Shown here: positions 32,061-42,338 of the stretch, piece by piece
Numbering within the stretch: position 1 is the first letter of the stretch
Layout: each line of letters starts with the position of its first letter
Assembly: GCA_964016415.1 (NCBI GenBank)
Contig: OZ024666.1
Span: 1,593,310-1,657,309, forward strand
Origin: Erwinia sp.
GTDB lineage: Bacteria > Pseudomonadota > Gammaproteobacteria > Enterobacterales > Enterobacteriaceae
Direction: 5' to 3'
Length of the DNA stretch: 64,000 bases
Notes under the pieces: model-generated
Databases searched by the model: none
Told to the model about the DNA's origin: nothing
The model's input: only the letters and a program-made list of their open reading frames with translations
Program-made: the position numbers and the translations under genes

Positions 32061-33122
32061 TCAGGTCATTGGTCGATTCTCAGCAAACGGATCTTTGCCA
32101 TCACAGGAATTAATCCACACCGCGTCAGACATCAGGTAGGCATATATCGCTTCAACAATATCAATGCCTTCCCTATCTGTCCGTTGCTGTTCCAGGTCGG
32201 CTATCTCTCCGGGGTACATAACACGCCCGGCATTTTCTGCTGGTGTAAGCTGCGTCAACTCTTCCATAACCTGCTGCACATTATCAAGGAATTGTGCCCT
32301 GTCACCGAAAAAGGCTGGATTAATTACAATATTAAGCTGCCCAAGATCACGACCTTTGCTGAGATCAGCATACATCGAACTGACACTTCGACCGAAAGGC
32401 AACCCGAGTAAGACGCCGGACAACAGATCAACCATCATCATCAAACCATATCCTTTCGCGCCTGCAATTGGCAGCAATCCGCGGACCTGATGGGGATCAG
32501 TGGTTGGTTTACCTCGGGCATCAACAGCCCACGTATCGGGAATTGGTTTATTTCGCGCCCGCATATCGAGAATTTTTCCCCAGGCCTGCACCGAGGTTGC
32601 CATATCAAACGTCAGAATCTTTTCACGAGCGGGTGCCGAGAAAGCAATAGGATTAGTGCCATAGTAGATATCGGCACCGCCAAAAGGTACCACCATCGGA
32701 TCGGACTGACACATCGCCAGCCCTATCAACCCGGCCTCAGCAGCCATGTGGGTATAATATGAGATCGCCCCGCTGTGGCTCATTCTTTTTACTCCAACCA
32801 CCGCAATACCCTGCTGCTGTGCCATAGTGATGGCGTGTTCCATCGCCTGCTTTGCCAGTACCATCCCGGGACCGTTATCACCATGTAAAATCGCGCTACA
32901 GGGGCCGGTTTTTTCAAATACAGAGTCAGGATCCCGGCTCATCCCGCCCTTAAAAATGCGCTCGGCATAATATTCCACACGCACTGCGCCATGGGAGGCG
33001 ATACCACGTGACTCTGCGAACAGCAACACATCCGCCATGATTATCGCATCATCCTTCTTCAGCCCGGCCCGAGAAAGTTTCCTCGCTATCAAGCCATGCA
33101 GTGTCATTTTATCAATCTTCAT
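32061..33122 (-). CDS. allD: Ureidoglycolate dehydrogenase AllD (LDH2/MDH2 family)
   Basis: A 353-residue NAD(P)-dependent oxidoreductase of the malate/lactate dehydrogenase type 2 family. It resembles E. coli AllD over its whole length: RGIASHGAVRVEYYAERI with the catalytic His, MSHSGAISYY, MCQSDPMVVPFGGADIYYGT, FDMATSVQAWGKILD, GAKGYGLMMMVDLLSGVLLG. AllD oxidises ureidoglycolate to oxalurate in allantoin catabolism. No other allantoin genes lie nearby, so another family substrate (malate, lactate, a sugar acid) cannot be excluded. Intact. Confidence 0.8.
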   Translation of the reverse strand: MKIDKMTLHGLIARKLSRAGLKKDDAIIMADVLLFAESRGIASHGAVRVEYYAERIFKGGMSRDPDSVFEKTGPCSAILHGDNGPGMVLAKQAMEHAITMAQQQGIAVVGVKRMSHSGAISYYTHMAAEAGLIGLAMCQSDPMVVPFGGADIYYGTNPIAFSAPAREKILTFDMATSVQAWGKILDMRARNKPIPDTWAVDARGKPTTDPHQVRGLLPIAGAKGYGLMMMVDLLSGVLLGLPFGRSVSSMYADLSKGRDLGQLNIVINPAFFGDRAQFLDNVQQVMEELTQLTPAENAGRVMYPGEIADLEQQRTDREGIDIVEAIYAYLMSDAVWINSCDGKDPFAENRPMT

Positions 33123-33263
33123 GGTGCTGACTCCCTGAGCGTCGTGCGGGTTTGCAGATAACAGACGATTAGTATCAGCGTACAGATTACCGCGCGAAAG
33201 GTGGTCAGAGGTAAGAGGGATTGGTTATAACATCCTTGTTCTGCCCTGTGGGCTTAGATTGTC

Positions 33264-33288
33264 TTGTCCGGCAACCGGTGCCGGACAA
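33264..33288. terminator. Hairpin downstream of the MCP pseudogene
   Basis: A perfect 10-bp inverted repeat (TTGTCCGGCA and complement) with a 5-base loop, 65 bases past the MCP stop on the minus strand. No T run, so possibly a weak terminator or a repeat element. Confidence 0.4.
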
Positions 33289-33353
33289 ACTGTGAACGTA
33301 GTAACCGTTGATTTAAACCTGGCAGTATTTAATCATCAGCGACATCTAAGTGA

Positions 33354-34897
33354 TCACACCCTGAATGTGGATACTGTGTTTTGTAAGGCACGGGCCAGTT
33401 CCGCCAGTGATTGCGCTGAGCCTGAGGTAGTATTGACCATGGCACTGTTATTTGAGGTCATATCATCCATCTGCCTGATGGCGTCATTAATTTGAGAGAT
33501 TCCTGCACGTTGTTCAGAGGATGTACCAGCTATCTTTTCCATTGCCGCCGTTAGTTTTTGTACCTGAGCCACAATTTCAACACTGCCTTGCCGTGTATGC
33601 CCCGCAATTTCAACTCCTTTACTGACCTGGTCAACCACCTGTTCAATTAATGTATTAATCTCTTTTGCCGCTGCAGCACTACGCTGAGCAAGTGTACGCA
33701 CTTCTCCCGCAACCACGGCAAAGCCTTTGCCTTGCTCACCTGCTCGTGCTGCCTCAACGGCGGCATTTAGTGCGAGTATGTTGGTTTGAAATGCAATACC
33801 CTCAATGGTGGAGGTAATGTCCCGCACCCGACTGGCACTGTGTGATATGTTGCTCATGGCGTCAACAACCTGAATAATCTCTGACTCCCCCTGCTGTACC
33901 CGCAGTGCCGCTTCACGCGCCATCAGTGATGTCTGTTCAGCACTATCTGCACTTTGATCAACCACAGAAGTAAGCATAGCCATATTACCTGATGTCTGTT
34001 GTAACGCTGCCGCCTGCTGTTCACTACGGGTTGCAAGCTCACTATTACCCAGCACAATATCGTCACTCGCCTGAACGACCGAAGAGGACGCAGCCTGAAT
34101 TTGTGACACTAACTGATGGAGATTACTCTGCATTGTTTTTAATGAGGTGAGCAGGCTGGTGGTGTCATTCTCACGTAATGAAATCGGCATGGTTAAATCG
34201 CCATGAGCTATCGATGCTGCCAGATGCTGAGCAACGGTTGGATCGCCCCCCAACTGTCGACTCAGTTTTCTTACTGTCACCACTCCTATCACCAGGGTCG
34301 CAAGGACAGATAAGATAATCAAAATGCTCAGCGTAATACTTATGCGTTCTATTGCTCTGTCGCTGCGTTGCGCTATCTGTTCTGCGCTTTTGGTTTGTTG
34401 CGCTGACAGAGCATTTAAACTGCCAATAAGAATTTGTTGTGGCGGACGCACTTATTGGTCAGAAAATCCGCAAAACCCTCCAGCTGGCGTCGCTGTGCCA
34501 TGCCAGCAGCTTCGTTAAGTGCCGATAAAGCGGCGTCTTCACTTCCGCTTACCTGGTCCAGCAGCCGAATCTCTTCGGCGCTGTTTTCAGCTTTAATCAG
34601 CGAGAACAGCGCATCGCGCTTTTGCAGGTTAATTTTCTTCTGCTCGCCGAAACGTATTAATTCATTTTCTACTGCTTGTTGATCAGAAAACAGTGCCATA
34701 TTTCTGATTTCAACTAACATATTGCGCAGTGTTGTACCCATATCGTTGACCAGTGTCACCTTAGTTAAACGGTAACCCACTACATCTTTCATGCTCTGGC
34801 TGGCCTGATTCAGGCCACGAAAGGCCACGACTGAGCAGAGAATAAACATCAGAATAAGTAATGAATAGCCTACTGTTAGCCGGGTTGATACGCGCAT
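33354..34897 (-). pseudogene. Methyl-accepting chemotaxis protein, frameshifted in the periplasmic domain
   Basis: ATG 34897 starts MRVSTRLTVGYSLLILMFIL (membrane helix 1), then a four-helix ligand domain up to FADFLTNK at about 34440, where one base is gained or lost. The rest continues [20 protein letters not shown], membrane helix 2 ([20 protein letters not shown]), HAMP, and a canonical signalling tip [20 protein letters not shown]. No CheR-tethering pentapeptide at the C-terminus. Of Tar/Tsr-like architecture; ligand unknown. The single lesion looks recent. Confidence 0.87.
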
Positions 34898-35081
34898 GAT
34901 TGATCCATCGAGATGAAAATGATGGCTTTTTTACCGGCACGTTCTGAAGAAGGTTCAATTTAAAATGTGTCATTAGATACCAGGACACACCAGAAAACGC
35001 CCTACAGGCATACAGCATTTCCCACTGTTCCTTTACCTGACTCAGCAGTAAACTGTCAGCTTTTCCTTACTCAGGATAACT

Positions 35082-36289
35082 ATGGAACGCACAGCGACAG
35101 TAACTGCCCCGAAAACGTATCTTGCCGTATTGATTGTGCTTGCTGGCACCCATTTTATTAACGATCTAATCCAATCACTTATTCCCGCAATGTATCCACT
35201 GTTGCGCGAACAATATCAGTTGGATTTTATCCAAATTGGCATGATAACCCTTACCTTTCAAATTGCCGGCTCATTGTTACAGCCCGTGATTGGTGCTGTT
35301 ACTGATCGCCACTCTTTTCCCTACTCTTCTGTAGCAGGAATGCTATTTACCCTTAGCGGGCTTCTCGGCCTGGCTTATGCACCGCAGTACCATTTCATTC
35401 TTCTTTCTGCTGCCGCGATTGGGGTTGGTTCATCGATTTTTCACCCTGAGGCAACACGAATGGCTCGTTATGCGGCTGGCGGAAGGCAAGGACTGGCACA
35501 GGGTATCTTCCAGGTGGGGGGACAGTTGGGTGGGTCACTCTGACCGCTTTTCGCTGCGTTGATTATCGTAAAAAATGGCCAGCATAGTCTCTCCTGGGTC
35601 GCTGTGCTGGCACTGGTGGCTATTGTGTTGATGGTCTGGATAGCCCGACAACATGATCAGATAAAACACCATTTTATACAACTGCGAGCGGTCAAAGTAG
35701 CTACAGGGTCAGATAGCGTCAGCTATCCCTGCTCTATTGTCGTTCCGGGGTTGATAGTGCTTACCCTGCTGATGTTTTCCAAAAATGCCTATATAGAAAG
35801 TTTTCGCTCTTTTTATACTTTTTATCTGATTGACCACTTCCAGGTTTCGGTAAAAACCTCACAACTGACGTTGTTTATTTTTCTCATTTCTTCCGCGCTG
35901 GGCGCTCTGCTGGGTGGTGTTATCGGTGATCGCATCGGACGTTATAAAATTATCTGGATCTCGATACTCGGCCCCCTGCCGCTGACACTGATACTTCCTT
36001 ACGCCGATTTTATGTGGACAGTGTTACTGACTATCGCGATTAATCTCATTATGGCCAGTGCTTTTGCTTCCATTTTGATCTATGCCATGGAACTTGCACC
36101 TAAACGCATGGTTTGATTGGTGGGCTATTCTATGGCCTTAATTTCGGGCTGGCAGGCATCGCTGCGGCAGGCCTGGGCGCACTGGCCGACAGCACCAGTA
36201 TCGAGCATGTCTACTGGTTATGCTCATTTTTACCACTGGCAGGGTTACTCACCTGGTTTTTGCCAAACATTGACTCTCGCGCCCGCTAA
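35082..36289 (+). pseudogene. fsr: MFS efflux pump Fsr-like (fosmidomycin resistance), nonsense and frameshift
   Basis: ATG 35082 opens an MFS protein close to E. coli Fsr: LAGTHFINDLIQSLIPAMYP, GMITLTFQIAGSLLQPVIGA, IFHPEATRMARYAAGGRQGL. A TGA (35541-35543) replaces the Gly expected in GGSLGPLFAAL. The same frame then runs to ELAPKRMV at 36113, where one base is inserted; the C-terminus continues as GLIGGLFYGLNFGLAGIAAA to PNIDSRAR at TAA 36287-36289. Two independent lesions; dead. Confidence 0.88.
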
Positions 36290-36298
36290 CTGCGCTGA

Positions 36299-36330
36299 CA
36301 GGCAACACTACAGAGTATTTTTGTTGCCTG
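36299..36330 (+). terminator. Hairpin after the fsr remnant
   Basis: Stem CAGGCAAC and complement (8 bp) around a 16-base loop, ten bases past the ancestral fsr stop. Followed by TTCTCC only, so weak. Confidence 0.35.
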
Positions 36331-36470
36331 TTCTCCATCACAGCAATCGCTAAAACGATACAAAAAAAACGCACCCGTACAAATTTTAACGGTAATATCT
36401 TGTATCATCGGCTACGCTTAGAGTTACAGGCCTAATTGTCATCCCTTTTTCTGCTGAAAGGAGCTACTGA

Positions 36471-37871
36471 ATGGTAACCCCATATTGCGGATATCCGCGT
36501 CGCGAAACCACTTTAAACGATGATGATCATCGTTTATGGAACTGGGCAAACAATGCCGTTCTCGGTGAGAAAAAACAGATTCACCAGCCTGAAAATGAAC
36601 AGGTTCTCCGGCAGTTGATCAGCGACGCGCCGGGTAGAATTCGCATGATCGGCAGCAAAATGTCGCCCGGAAGGATGCTGGACCTCAGTGCAGACACTGA
36701 TATTTTCATCGACCTCAGCAAACTGAGCGGCATGATAAGTTCAACAGCAGACAGTGCCACTTTTTGGGGAGGCACTCTATTACAAGACATATACACAACA
36801 TTAACCGACATGGGGCGAATGCTCCCCTCTTCACCGGGTGTTATCGCCGCACAAACTCTCGGCGGCGCACTGGCAACAGGCACTCATGGCCAGGGATTAC
36901 AACAGAGCTCCATCGCTGATGAAGCCTTAATGATTCGCATGGTATTAGCTGATGGTTCAGTGCGTGAATTTGTCCGTGGTGATGACTGGTTTCCAGCTGT
37001 GCAGTCAGGTCTCGGCGCGTTAGGTGTGGTCACACAGGTTACTCTGCGTACCCAGCCCTCACGTGTTTATACCTGTTTCAAACATGCGTTTAATGCAGAC
37101 GATCTTGAGCATGATATTGCAGCATGGAATCACCAATATGTACTGAGCAAAGCCTGGTGGTTTCCTGAAGAAAATCAAGTTCATGTATGGAATTCACGCG
37201 AAGCATCAGCCGAAGAGATGGCCAGTTATCTGGCAAACAACAACCAGTTGCTTTCCCGCGAAGTCACCAGTGACGCAATGAATCAAACCATCGATCAAAC
37301 TCTTGAGCACATGCGCAGTGACACTCAGATTGTTGATGATAATGGTAAACCCTTCCGCACGGTAACACGCTTTAAAGATTTTTCGGATGTCACGGGTGAT
37401 ATCTATCAGGTGTTTTGTCGCGGCATTGCCACGCCACAAATTAATGTTGAAATAGGTATTCCATTATCGCGTGTCCCCGACGTTGTGCAGAAAATCAAAC
37501 GCTGGCATACCGAAACCCAGCCACACATGCATTATCCGGTAATTATGCGCTGTACGGGTGCTTCGGAAGCCTGGTTAAGTCCCTCATTTGGCGAAGAGAC
37601 CTGTTACTTTGGTTTTGTGGTCTATTATGCCGAAGATGGTTCTCTCTCTGCTGAAGGCCTGGCATTTTTAACTGCCGTGGAGGCTTTGTTAGCGGAAGAA
37701 GGCGGAAAACCACACTGGGGTAAATATTTTGATGCTTCACTGTATGACTGGTCGCGCTGTTACCCACACTGGGGTGATTTTCTTTCTGTCAAAACACAAC
37801 TTGACCCTGGAAATAAATTCGCTAACACCTTTATTGATTCTTTATTCGATCAAACAGGAGCCAAGCGATGA
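36471..37871 (+). CDS. FAD-linked oxidoreductase of the aldonolactone oxidase type
   Basis: A 466-residue flavoprotein of the VAO/PCMH family. The N-terminal FAD-binding domain has IRMIGSKMSPGRML and the pyrophosphate loop LGGALATGTHGQGLQ. The C-terminal domain resembles D-arabinono-/L-gulono-lactone oxidases and ends with HWGKYFDASLYDW and DPGNKFANTF. The substrate cannot be read from sequence; sugar alcohols or lactones are likely. No signal peptide. Its stop overlaps the GT8 start by four bases, so the two form a coupled pair. Intact. Confidence 0.78.
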   Translation: MVTPYCGYPRRETTLNDDDHRLWNWANNAVLGEKKQIHQPENEQVLRQLISDAPGRIRMIGSKMSPGRMLDLSADTDIFIDLSKLSGMISSTADSATFWGGTLLQDIYTTLTDMGRMLPSSPGVIAAQTLGGALATGTHGQGLQQSSIADEALMIRMVLADGSVREFVRGDDWFPAVQSGLGALGVVTQVTLRTQPSRVYTCFKHAFNADDLEHDIAAWNHQYVLSKAWWFPEENQVHVWNSREASAEEMASYLANNNQLLSREVTSDAMNQTIDQTLEHMRSDTQIVDDNGKPFRTVTRFKDFSDVTGDIYQVFCRGIATPQINVEIGIPLSRVPDVVQKIKRWHTETQPHMHYPVIMRCTGASEAWLSPSFGEETCYFGFVVYYAEDGSLSAEGLAFLTAVEALLAEEGGKPHWGKYFDASLYDWSRCYPHWGDFLSVKTQLDPGNKFANTFIDSLFDQTGAKR

Positions 37872-38689
37872 ATGCCTGGACCACGCTACTTACACAGCCG
37901 GAATATCTTATCGGCGTTGAAGCGCTGTTGACTTCACTGAAAAAAGTACAAAGTCGCTATCCACTGGTGGTGCTGGTCACTCCGTCTATCTCTGAGGCTG
38001 ACCGTCAGCAACTTATCAGCAGGGGTGCATTACTCCACGAAGTTACACCACTGCGTCCTCGTGAGGGCGCGGAAGAAAATTATGCAAACGCGCGGTTTGC
38101 TGAGGTCTGGAGTAAACTGGCTGTCTGGCAATTGACAGATTACCAGCGTGTCGTCTTTCTCGATGCGGATATGCTGGTGATTAATAATATGGACGAACTG
38201 TTTGATCTGGCTCTGGATGAGGGTCAGATTGCCGCCTGCCATGCCTGTCGCTGTAATCCAGAACGCATCGCCAGTTACCCGGAAAGCTGGCAACCGGATA
38301 ACTGTTTTTACAGCTGGTGTACAGGCATCGAACATACGGAGCAGACGGATAAGGTTGATAATTACCTCAACGGTGGCCTGTTAGTCCTGAAACCCGACCA
38401 GCAAGTTTATGACGACATGGTGGCGAAATTACACAGTTATGATGATCTGAAAAAATTTATTTTCGCCGAGCAGGATTTTCTTAACGAGTACTACCATCAG
38501 CGATGGAAACCATTGCCCTATATCTATAATGCATTAAAAACTCTGCCGTTCCAGCACCCTGATATGTGGTCTCTTGGGGACGTTAAAAATCTACACTTCA
38601 TCATTGACAAGCCCTGGGAGAAAAAACCCCGACCAGGTGAACGTTTCTATGGGCTGCATAATTTATGGTGGGATATTGTTAAAAACTGA
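37868..38689 (+). CDS. Family 8 glycosyltransferase (glycogenin/galactinol-synthase-like)
   Basis: A 273-residue cytosolic protein with a GT8 fold. The DxD metal/nucleotide-sugar motif is in YQRVVFLDADMLVINNMDEL; then LNGGLLVLKP, FAEQDFLNEYY, and the C-terminal HxxG-like HFIIDKPWEKK. The domain arrangement is closer to eukaryotic glycogenin/galactinol synthase than to the LPS enzymes WaaI/WaaJ, and it is not in an LPS cluster. Donor and acceptor unknown. Coupled to the FAD oxidase upstream, which suggests a common sugar substrate or product. Confidence 0.78.
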   Translation: MNAWTTLLTQPEYLIGVEALLTSLKKVQSRYPLVVLVTPSISEADRQQLISRGALLHEVTPLRPREGAEENYANARFAEVWSKLAVWQLTDYQRVVFLDADMLVINNMDELFDLALDEGQIAACHACRCNPERIASYPESWQPDNCFYSWCTGIEHTEQTDKVDNYLNGGLLVLKPDQQVYDDMVAKLHSYDDLKKFIFAEQDFLNEYYHQRWKPLPYIYNALKTLPFQHPDMWSLGDVKNLHFIIDKPWEKKPRPGERFYGLHNLWWDIVKN

Positions 38690-38757
38690 CACTGGGCATA
38701 GCTCACCGTTATCTTCGGCGGTGGGCCATTCGCGTGGTGCCATCAATTGTGACCTTG

Positions 38758-39681
38758 CTAGCCCATTGCCTGGCTCATCACCGCTATATTTCTCATCCCT
38801 GTGGCCTGCCAGCCACTTCCGCGTACCATTATCGCTGTACGATCCCGCTGTTGCAGCCCTGATTCCTGCATCCACACTCCGAGCCCCGTCTCTTCGACAA
38901 TGTCACTCCTGACGAAACATCCCTGCTGGGTTGCCATAAGATAAGCCATCAGCTGTTGTGCCTGAGACAACGTCTGGCTGACCACCGGGCCTATCATCTG
39001 ACCAAGACCAAAACGCCGCATCACAGCATAGGCCTGAACCTTTCTTTGTTCTTCAAGGACAATAACGCGCGGCTCGCCCTGAAGTAACGATGAAAGTAAC
39101 CGGGGACGATACTGCCCGTGGGCTGAAAAATCTAATTGAGTCAGCCTCAAGAGATCATCGTGACTCGCCTCTCTCAGCACTTGTTTTTCACTGAGCTCAG
39201 GTGATTGGACCCGAGGTAATGACAAACACTGCCACTGTTGCATATGTCCCTGAGCAACGAAACCATGTTTCTCATACAAAGTCTGTCCGGCGGAGGTTGC
39301 GCTAAGTCTGATTGTACAATCCGATAATAGTGTCACGATACTGCCAACCAGTTGATGTCCGATACCTCGTCCCTGCCAGGCAGGATCAACTATAACCAAC
39401 CCCAGAGAGGCATAATTCTGCCCCCAACGCCAGTAGAGTGCAGTCCCTACCAGCTTATCATCTGCCAGTGCCGCAATTCCCGCCCCCAGTTGCAACGCAG
39501 CAAGCCAGTCCTCTTCACGATGAGGCCAGCCAACCTTCTTGCTGAGAGCAGCAGCTTGTGTACTAAAAGCAGATTCAAAAGGTACAATCCGGATATCCTT
39601 TTTTTCCTGCCGGTTTTCAGTAACGCAGTACCCTCGATTATGGCATATTCCTGCGATTCCCCGTTTTCTTCCTGGCAACAA
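38758..39681 (-). CDS. GNAT family N-acetyltransferase, two-domain, start uncertain
   Basis: An N-terminal GNAT domain has the acetyl-CoA loop VDPAWQGRGIGHQLVGSIV near residue 115-135 and LYEKHGFVAQG. A second GNAT-like C-terminal domain contains AYAVMRRFGLGQMIGPVVS. The best homology start is at about 39624, where GAGGG precedes GTT-ACT-GAA; GTT is not a start codon, so the original GTG or ATG may have mutated. The only start in frame is TTG 39681 (or the TTG just before it) with no clear ribosome-binding site. Substrate unknown. May be poorly expressed. Confidence 0.65.
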   Translation of the reverse strand: MLPGRKRGIAGICHNRGYCVTENRQEKKDIRIVPFESAFSTQAAALSKKVGWPHREEDWLAALQLGAGIAALADDKLVGTALYWRWGQNYASLGLVIVDPAWQGRGIGHQLVGSIVTLLSDCTIRLSATSAGQTLYEKHGFVAQGHMQQWQCLSLPRVQSPELSEKQVLREASHDDLLRLTQLDFSAHGQYRPRLLSSLLQGEPRVIVLEEQRKVQAYAVMRRFGLGQMIGPVVSQTLSQAQQLMAYLMATQQGCFVRSDIVEETGLGVWMQESGLQQRDRTAIMVRGSGWQATGMRNIAVMSQAMG

Positions 39682-39690
39682 CTCGTCACG

Positions 39691-40608
39691 CTAACTGACC
39701 AGTAACAGCTCGCGGTCCATGATCATTGGTTTTCTAATCTGAGAAACCAGTAAATTTTTCACGCTTCGTGCCTGAGCCGAAAGTACCCGGCTGGCTGAAA
39801 CATTCAAGGTGTAATGCAGATTGACATGCGGACTGGTAATTCGAGATGCCCATACTTTTCCGGCATTTTGCAGTGCCAGTGCTGCCGATTCCGGTACGAT
39901 ACTGACACCATTGCCACCTGAAAGTGCAGCAGTAAGGGTTTCCAGAGACTCGATTTCACCAATAATGTGCAAAGGAAGGTGACGGAGTGCGAACAGCTCG
40001 TCAATACGTTGCCGTAAAGCATGATGAGCAGCTGGTAAGTACAAATTCATTTCTGCCAGGTGTGTCAGAACAATTTCTTTACCCGGATATTGTCCATTCC
40101 CGATCAAATATAGCGGTTCTTTCAATAACAGAAACGAAGTGATGCCCGCGACCGGACCGCGATCATAGAGCAGCGCAAGATCAATATCCCCCTGAGAGAG
40201 CTTATCATTAAGGCCGACACCATGACTTTCATGCAGTACTAATTGAATGTCTGGTTACTGCTCACGCACGCTCTGTAATAATGGCATAATCAACGAGCAC
40301 GCTACTGAGCCTGACGCCAGGCCAATCATCACCTTCCCTTTGAGCTGTTGTCCGCTATTGATTACTTCAGTTTGTGCCTGCTCACACTGACGCAAAATAG
40401 CACAAGCATGGTTATACAATACCTGTCCTACGTCTGTAGGCGTAACCCCTCTTTTTGTGCGATGCAATAACTGTTGTTTCAGTTCTCCCTCAAGAGTTGC
40501 AACCTGCTGACTTAACGCAGGTTGGGCAATGTGCAGAACTTCTGCCGCCTGGGTCAGGCTACCGATTTCGACAATTTTTACAAAGTATTTAAGTCGCCGT
40601 AAATTCAT
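39691..40608 (-). pseudogene. nac: Nitrogen assimilation regulator Nac, interrupted by a stop
   Basis: ATG 40608 starts MNLRRLKYFVKIVEIGSLTQ, a LysR helix-turn-helix nearly identical to E. coli Nac, continuing AAEVLHIAQPALSQQVATLE. TAA at 40255-40257 falls after LLQSVREQ, where Nac has an aromatic residue before PDI; the same frame then continues PDIQLVLHESHGVGLNDKLS to the end at 39691 (305 codons, the Nac length). Loss of the effector domain should abolish normal control of RpoN-dependent nitrogen limitation targets. A lone DNA-binding fragment could still bind DNA. Confidence 0.87.
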
Positions 40609-40851
40609 GATTCCCCCACAGCTCCCGGTGATAAACGCCTATCAGCTTATTGTTAGTGTCATTTGTGCTGTAGTTGTTATGCAATTGACATACCAACACA
40701 GATCAACTACTGACACAAACCTTCTCAGACACACTTTCTCACCCCTGCGCATCAGTCTCTGAATCAACTGACCTCAAACAAAAGGTAAAGAGCGAAAAAG
40801 CAGCAAGCTGCTGATTTTCAGAGCAAACAGCACAGAATTGTCATTTGTTCT

Positions 40852-40880
40852 TTGACATCGGCACACAGAGCCGCTACGAT
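40852..40880 (+). promoter_or_regulatory. Sigma-70 promoter of tRNA-Asn
   Basis: TTGACA at 40852-40857 and TACGAT at 40875-40880 with 17-base spacing. The tRNA starts 18 bases after the -10 box. Confidence 0.8.
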
Positions 40881-40897
40881 TCAACCCATCAACCGAT

Positions 40898-40973
40898 TCC
40901 TCTGTAGTTCAGTCGGTAGAACGGCGGACTGTTAATCCGTATGTCACTGGTTCGAGTCCAGTCAGAGGAGCCA
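40898..40973 (+). tRNA. asnT: tRNA-Asn (anticodon GTT)
   Basis: A 76-base gene with encoded CCA end. The acceptor arm TCCTCTG pairs with CAGAGGA, the anticodon GTT is at 40931-40933, and the T arm contains GGTTCGAGTCC. It is the insertion point of the integrase-bearing island that follows, the usual target for P4-type integrases. The choice among asn gene names is arbitrary. Confidence 0.96.
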
Positions 40974-41153
40974 ATTTAAGGGAAGCAGACGTTCACTAAA
41001 GTCTGCTTTCTGCATTTCTATCAATTGGTTATCCCCTCTCAGTCGTTCACCCTCGTTCACTAAAAACCACTCGAAGCCATATCATTTTGATGGTAAAAAT
41101 GTTGGTAATGCTGGTTCGATTTCCCTTTTACCAACAATCGAGGGGGTGTTTTC

Positions 41154-42338
41154 ATGTCACTGACTGATATTAAAGCAAAAAATGCAAAACCCCTTGAGAA
41201 GGAAAACAAGCTAACTGATGGCTTTGGTATGTTCCTTCGTGTAACCCCTAAAGGTTCCAAATACTGGCAAATGGCACACCGCTTCGAAGGGAAGCAAAAA
41301 CTCTATTCTATAGGTGTCTACCCTGCTGTTTCACTTGCAGATGCAAGACAACGCCGTGATGAGGCCAGAAGGCTTCTTGCTCAGGGCATTGACCCTAATG
41401 CAAAGAAACAGGCAGAGCTTAAAGAGCTAAAAGCCAAGCGTGATAAGACGCGCACCTTCACTGTGGTGGCAAAATCTTGGTTTGCCACGAAAACTAAATG
41501 GTCACAAGATTACGGTGATGCCGTATTGAAACGTCTTGAAACCTATGTATTCCCGGCTATTGGCGATAAAGATGTTGCTGAACTGGATACGGGTGACTTG
41601 TTGGTTCCGGTGAAAAAGGTTGAGGCACTTGGTTATCTTGAAGTTGCCACGCGCATTCAACAATACATTACTGCGATCCTACGCCATGCTGTCCAGCAAA
41701 AACTGATACGCCATAACCCCGCCTATGATATGGAAGGTGCTGTACAGAAACCGCAGACTGAACACCGCCCTGCACTGGAGCTGGAAGAAATACCCCAACT
41801 ACTTAAAAAAATAACCGAATACAAAGGCCGCAGGTTAACCATACTGGCAATCCAGCTCAATCTGATGATTTTCATTCGCTCCAGTGAGCTTCGTTTCGCT
41901 CGCTGGTCTGAAATTGATTTCAAAAGTAAGTTATGGGTGATACCGGAACAGCGGGAAGTAATTGAAAACGTCAAACATTCGACTTGTGGGGCTAAAATTA
42001 AGCGTAAGCACTTCGTTCCCCTTTGTAAGCAAGCCATGAAGATACTGAAAGAGATCCAACAACTGACTTATGAAGAAGGTCATGATGACGGATTAATCTT
42101 TGCTGGCTGTTATGACTCGTTTAAGCCTATGAGCGAAAACACCATCAATAAAGCCCTTCGCAATATGGGCTATGATACGAAGCAGGACATCTGTGGACAC
42201 GGTTTCCGCACACTGGCCTGTAGTGCCTTAATTGAGTCTGGTTTATGGTCAGAAGACGCTGTAGAGCTTCAAATGAGCCATAAGGAAAGCAATAGTGTCC
42301 GGGCTGCTTATACGCATAAAGCCAAGCACCTTGACTAG
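41154..42338 (+). CDS. P4-type integrase, C-terminus clipped by a stop
   Basis: A 394-residue tyrosine recombinase that would integrate the island at tRNA-Asn. The arm-binding domain begins MSLTDIKAKNAKPLEKENKL, the catalytic domain has Arg in IFIRSSELRFARW, HGFRT, SHKES and the nucleophile Tyr in RAAYTHKAKHL. A TAG at 42336-42338 after HLD cuts off a 28-residue tail that continues in frame (RRLMLQWWADFLDAN to TGA 42423-42425). All catalytic residues lie before the stop, so activity is possible but the tail helix, which often packs in trans, is lost. Confidence 0.88.
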   Translation: MSLTDIKAKNAKPLEKENKLTDGFGMFLRVTPKGSKYWQMAHRFEGKQKLYSIGVYPAVSLADARQRRDEARRLLAQGIDPNAKKQAELKELKAKRDKTRTFTVVAKSWFATKTKWSQDYGDAVLKRLETYVFPAIGDKDVAELDTGDLLVPVKKVEALGYLEVATRIQQYITAILRHAVQQKLIRHNPAYDMEGAVQKPQTEHRPALELEEIPQLLKKITEYKGRRLTILAIQLNLMIFIRSSELRFARWSEIDFKSKLWVIPEQREVIENVKHSTCGAKIKRKHFVPLCKQAMKILKEIQQLTYEEGHDDGLIFAGCYDSFKPMSENTINKALRNMGYDTKQDICGHGFRTLACSALIESGLWSEDAVELQMSHKESNSVRAAYTHKAKHLD

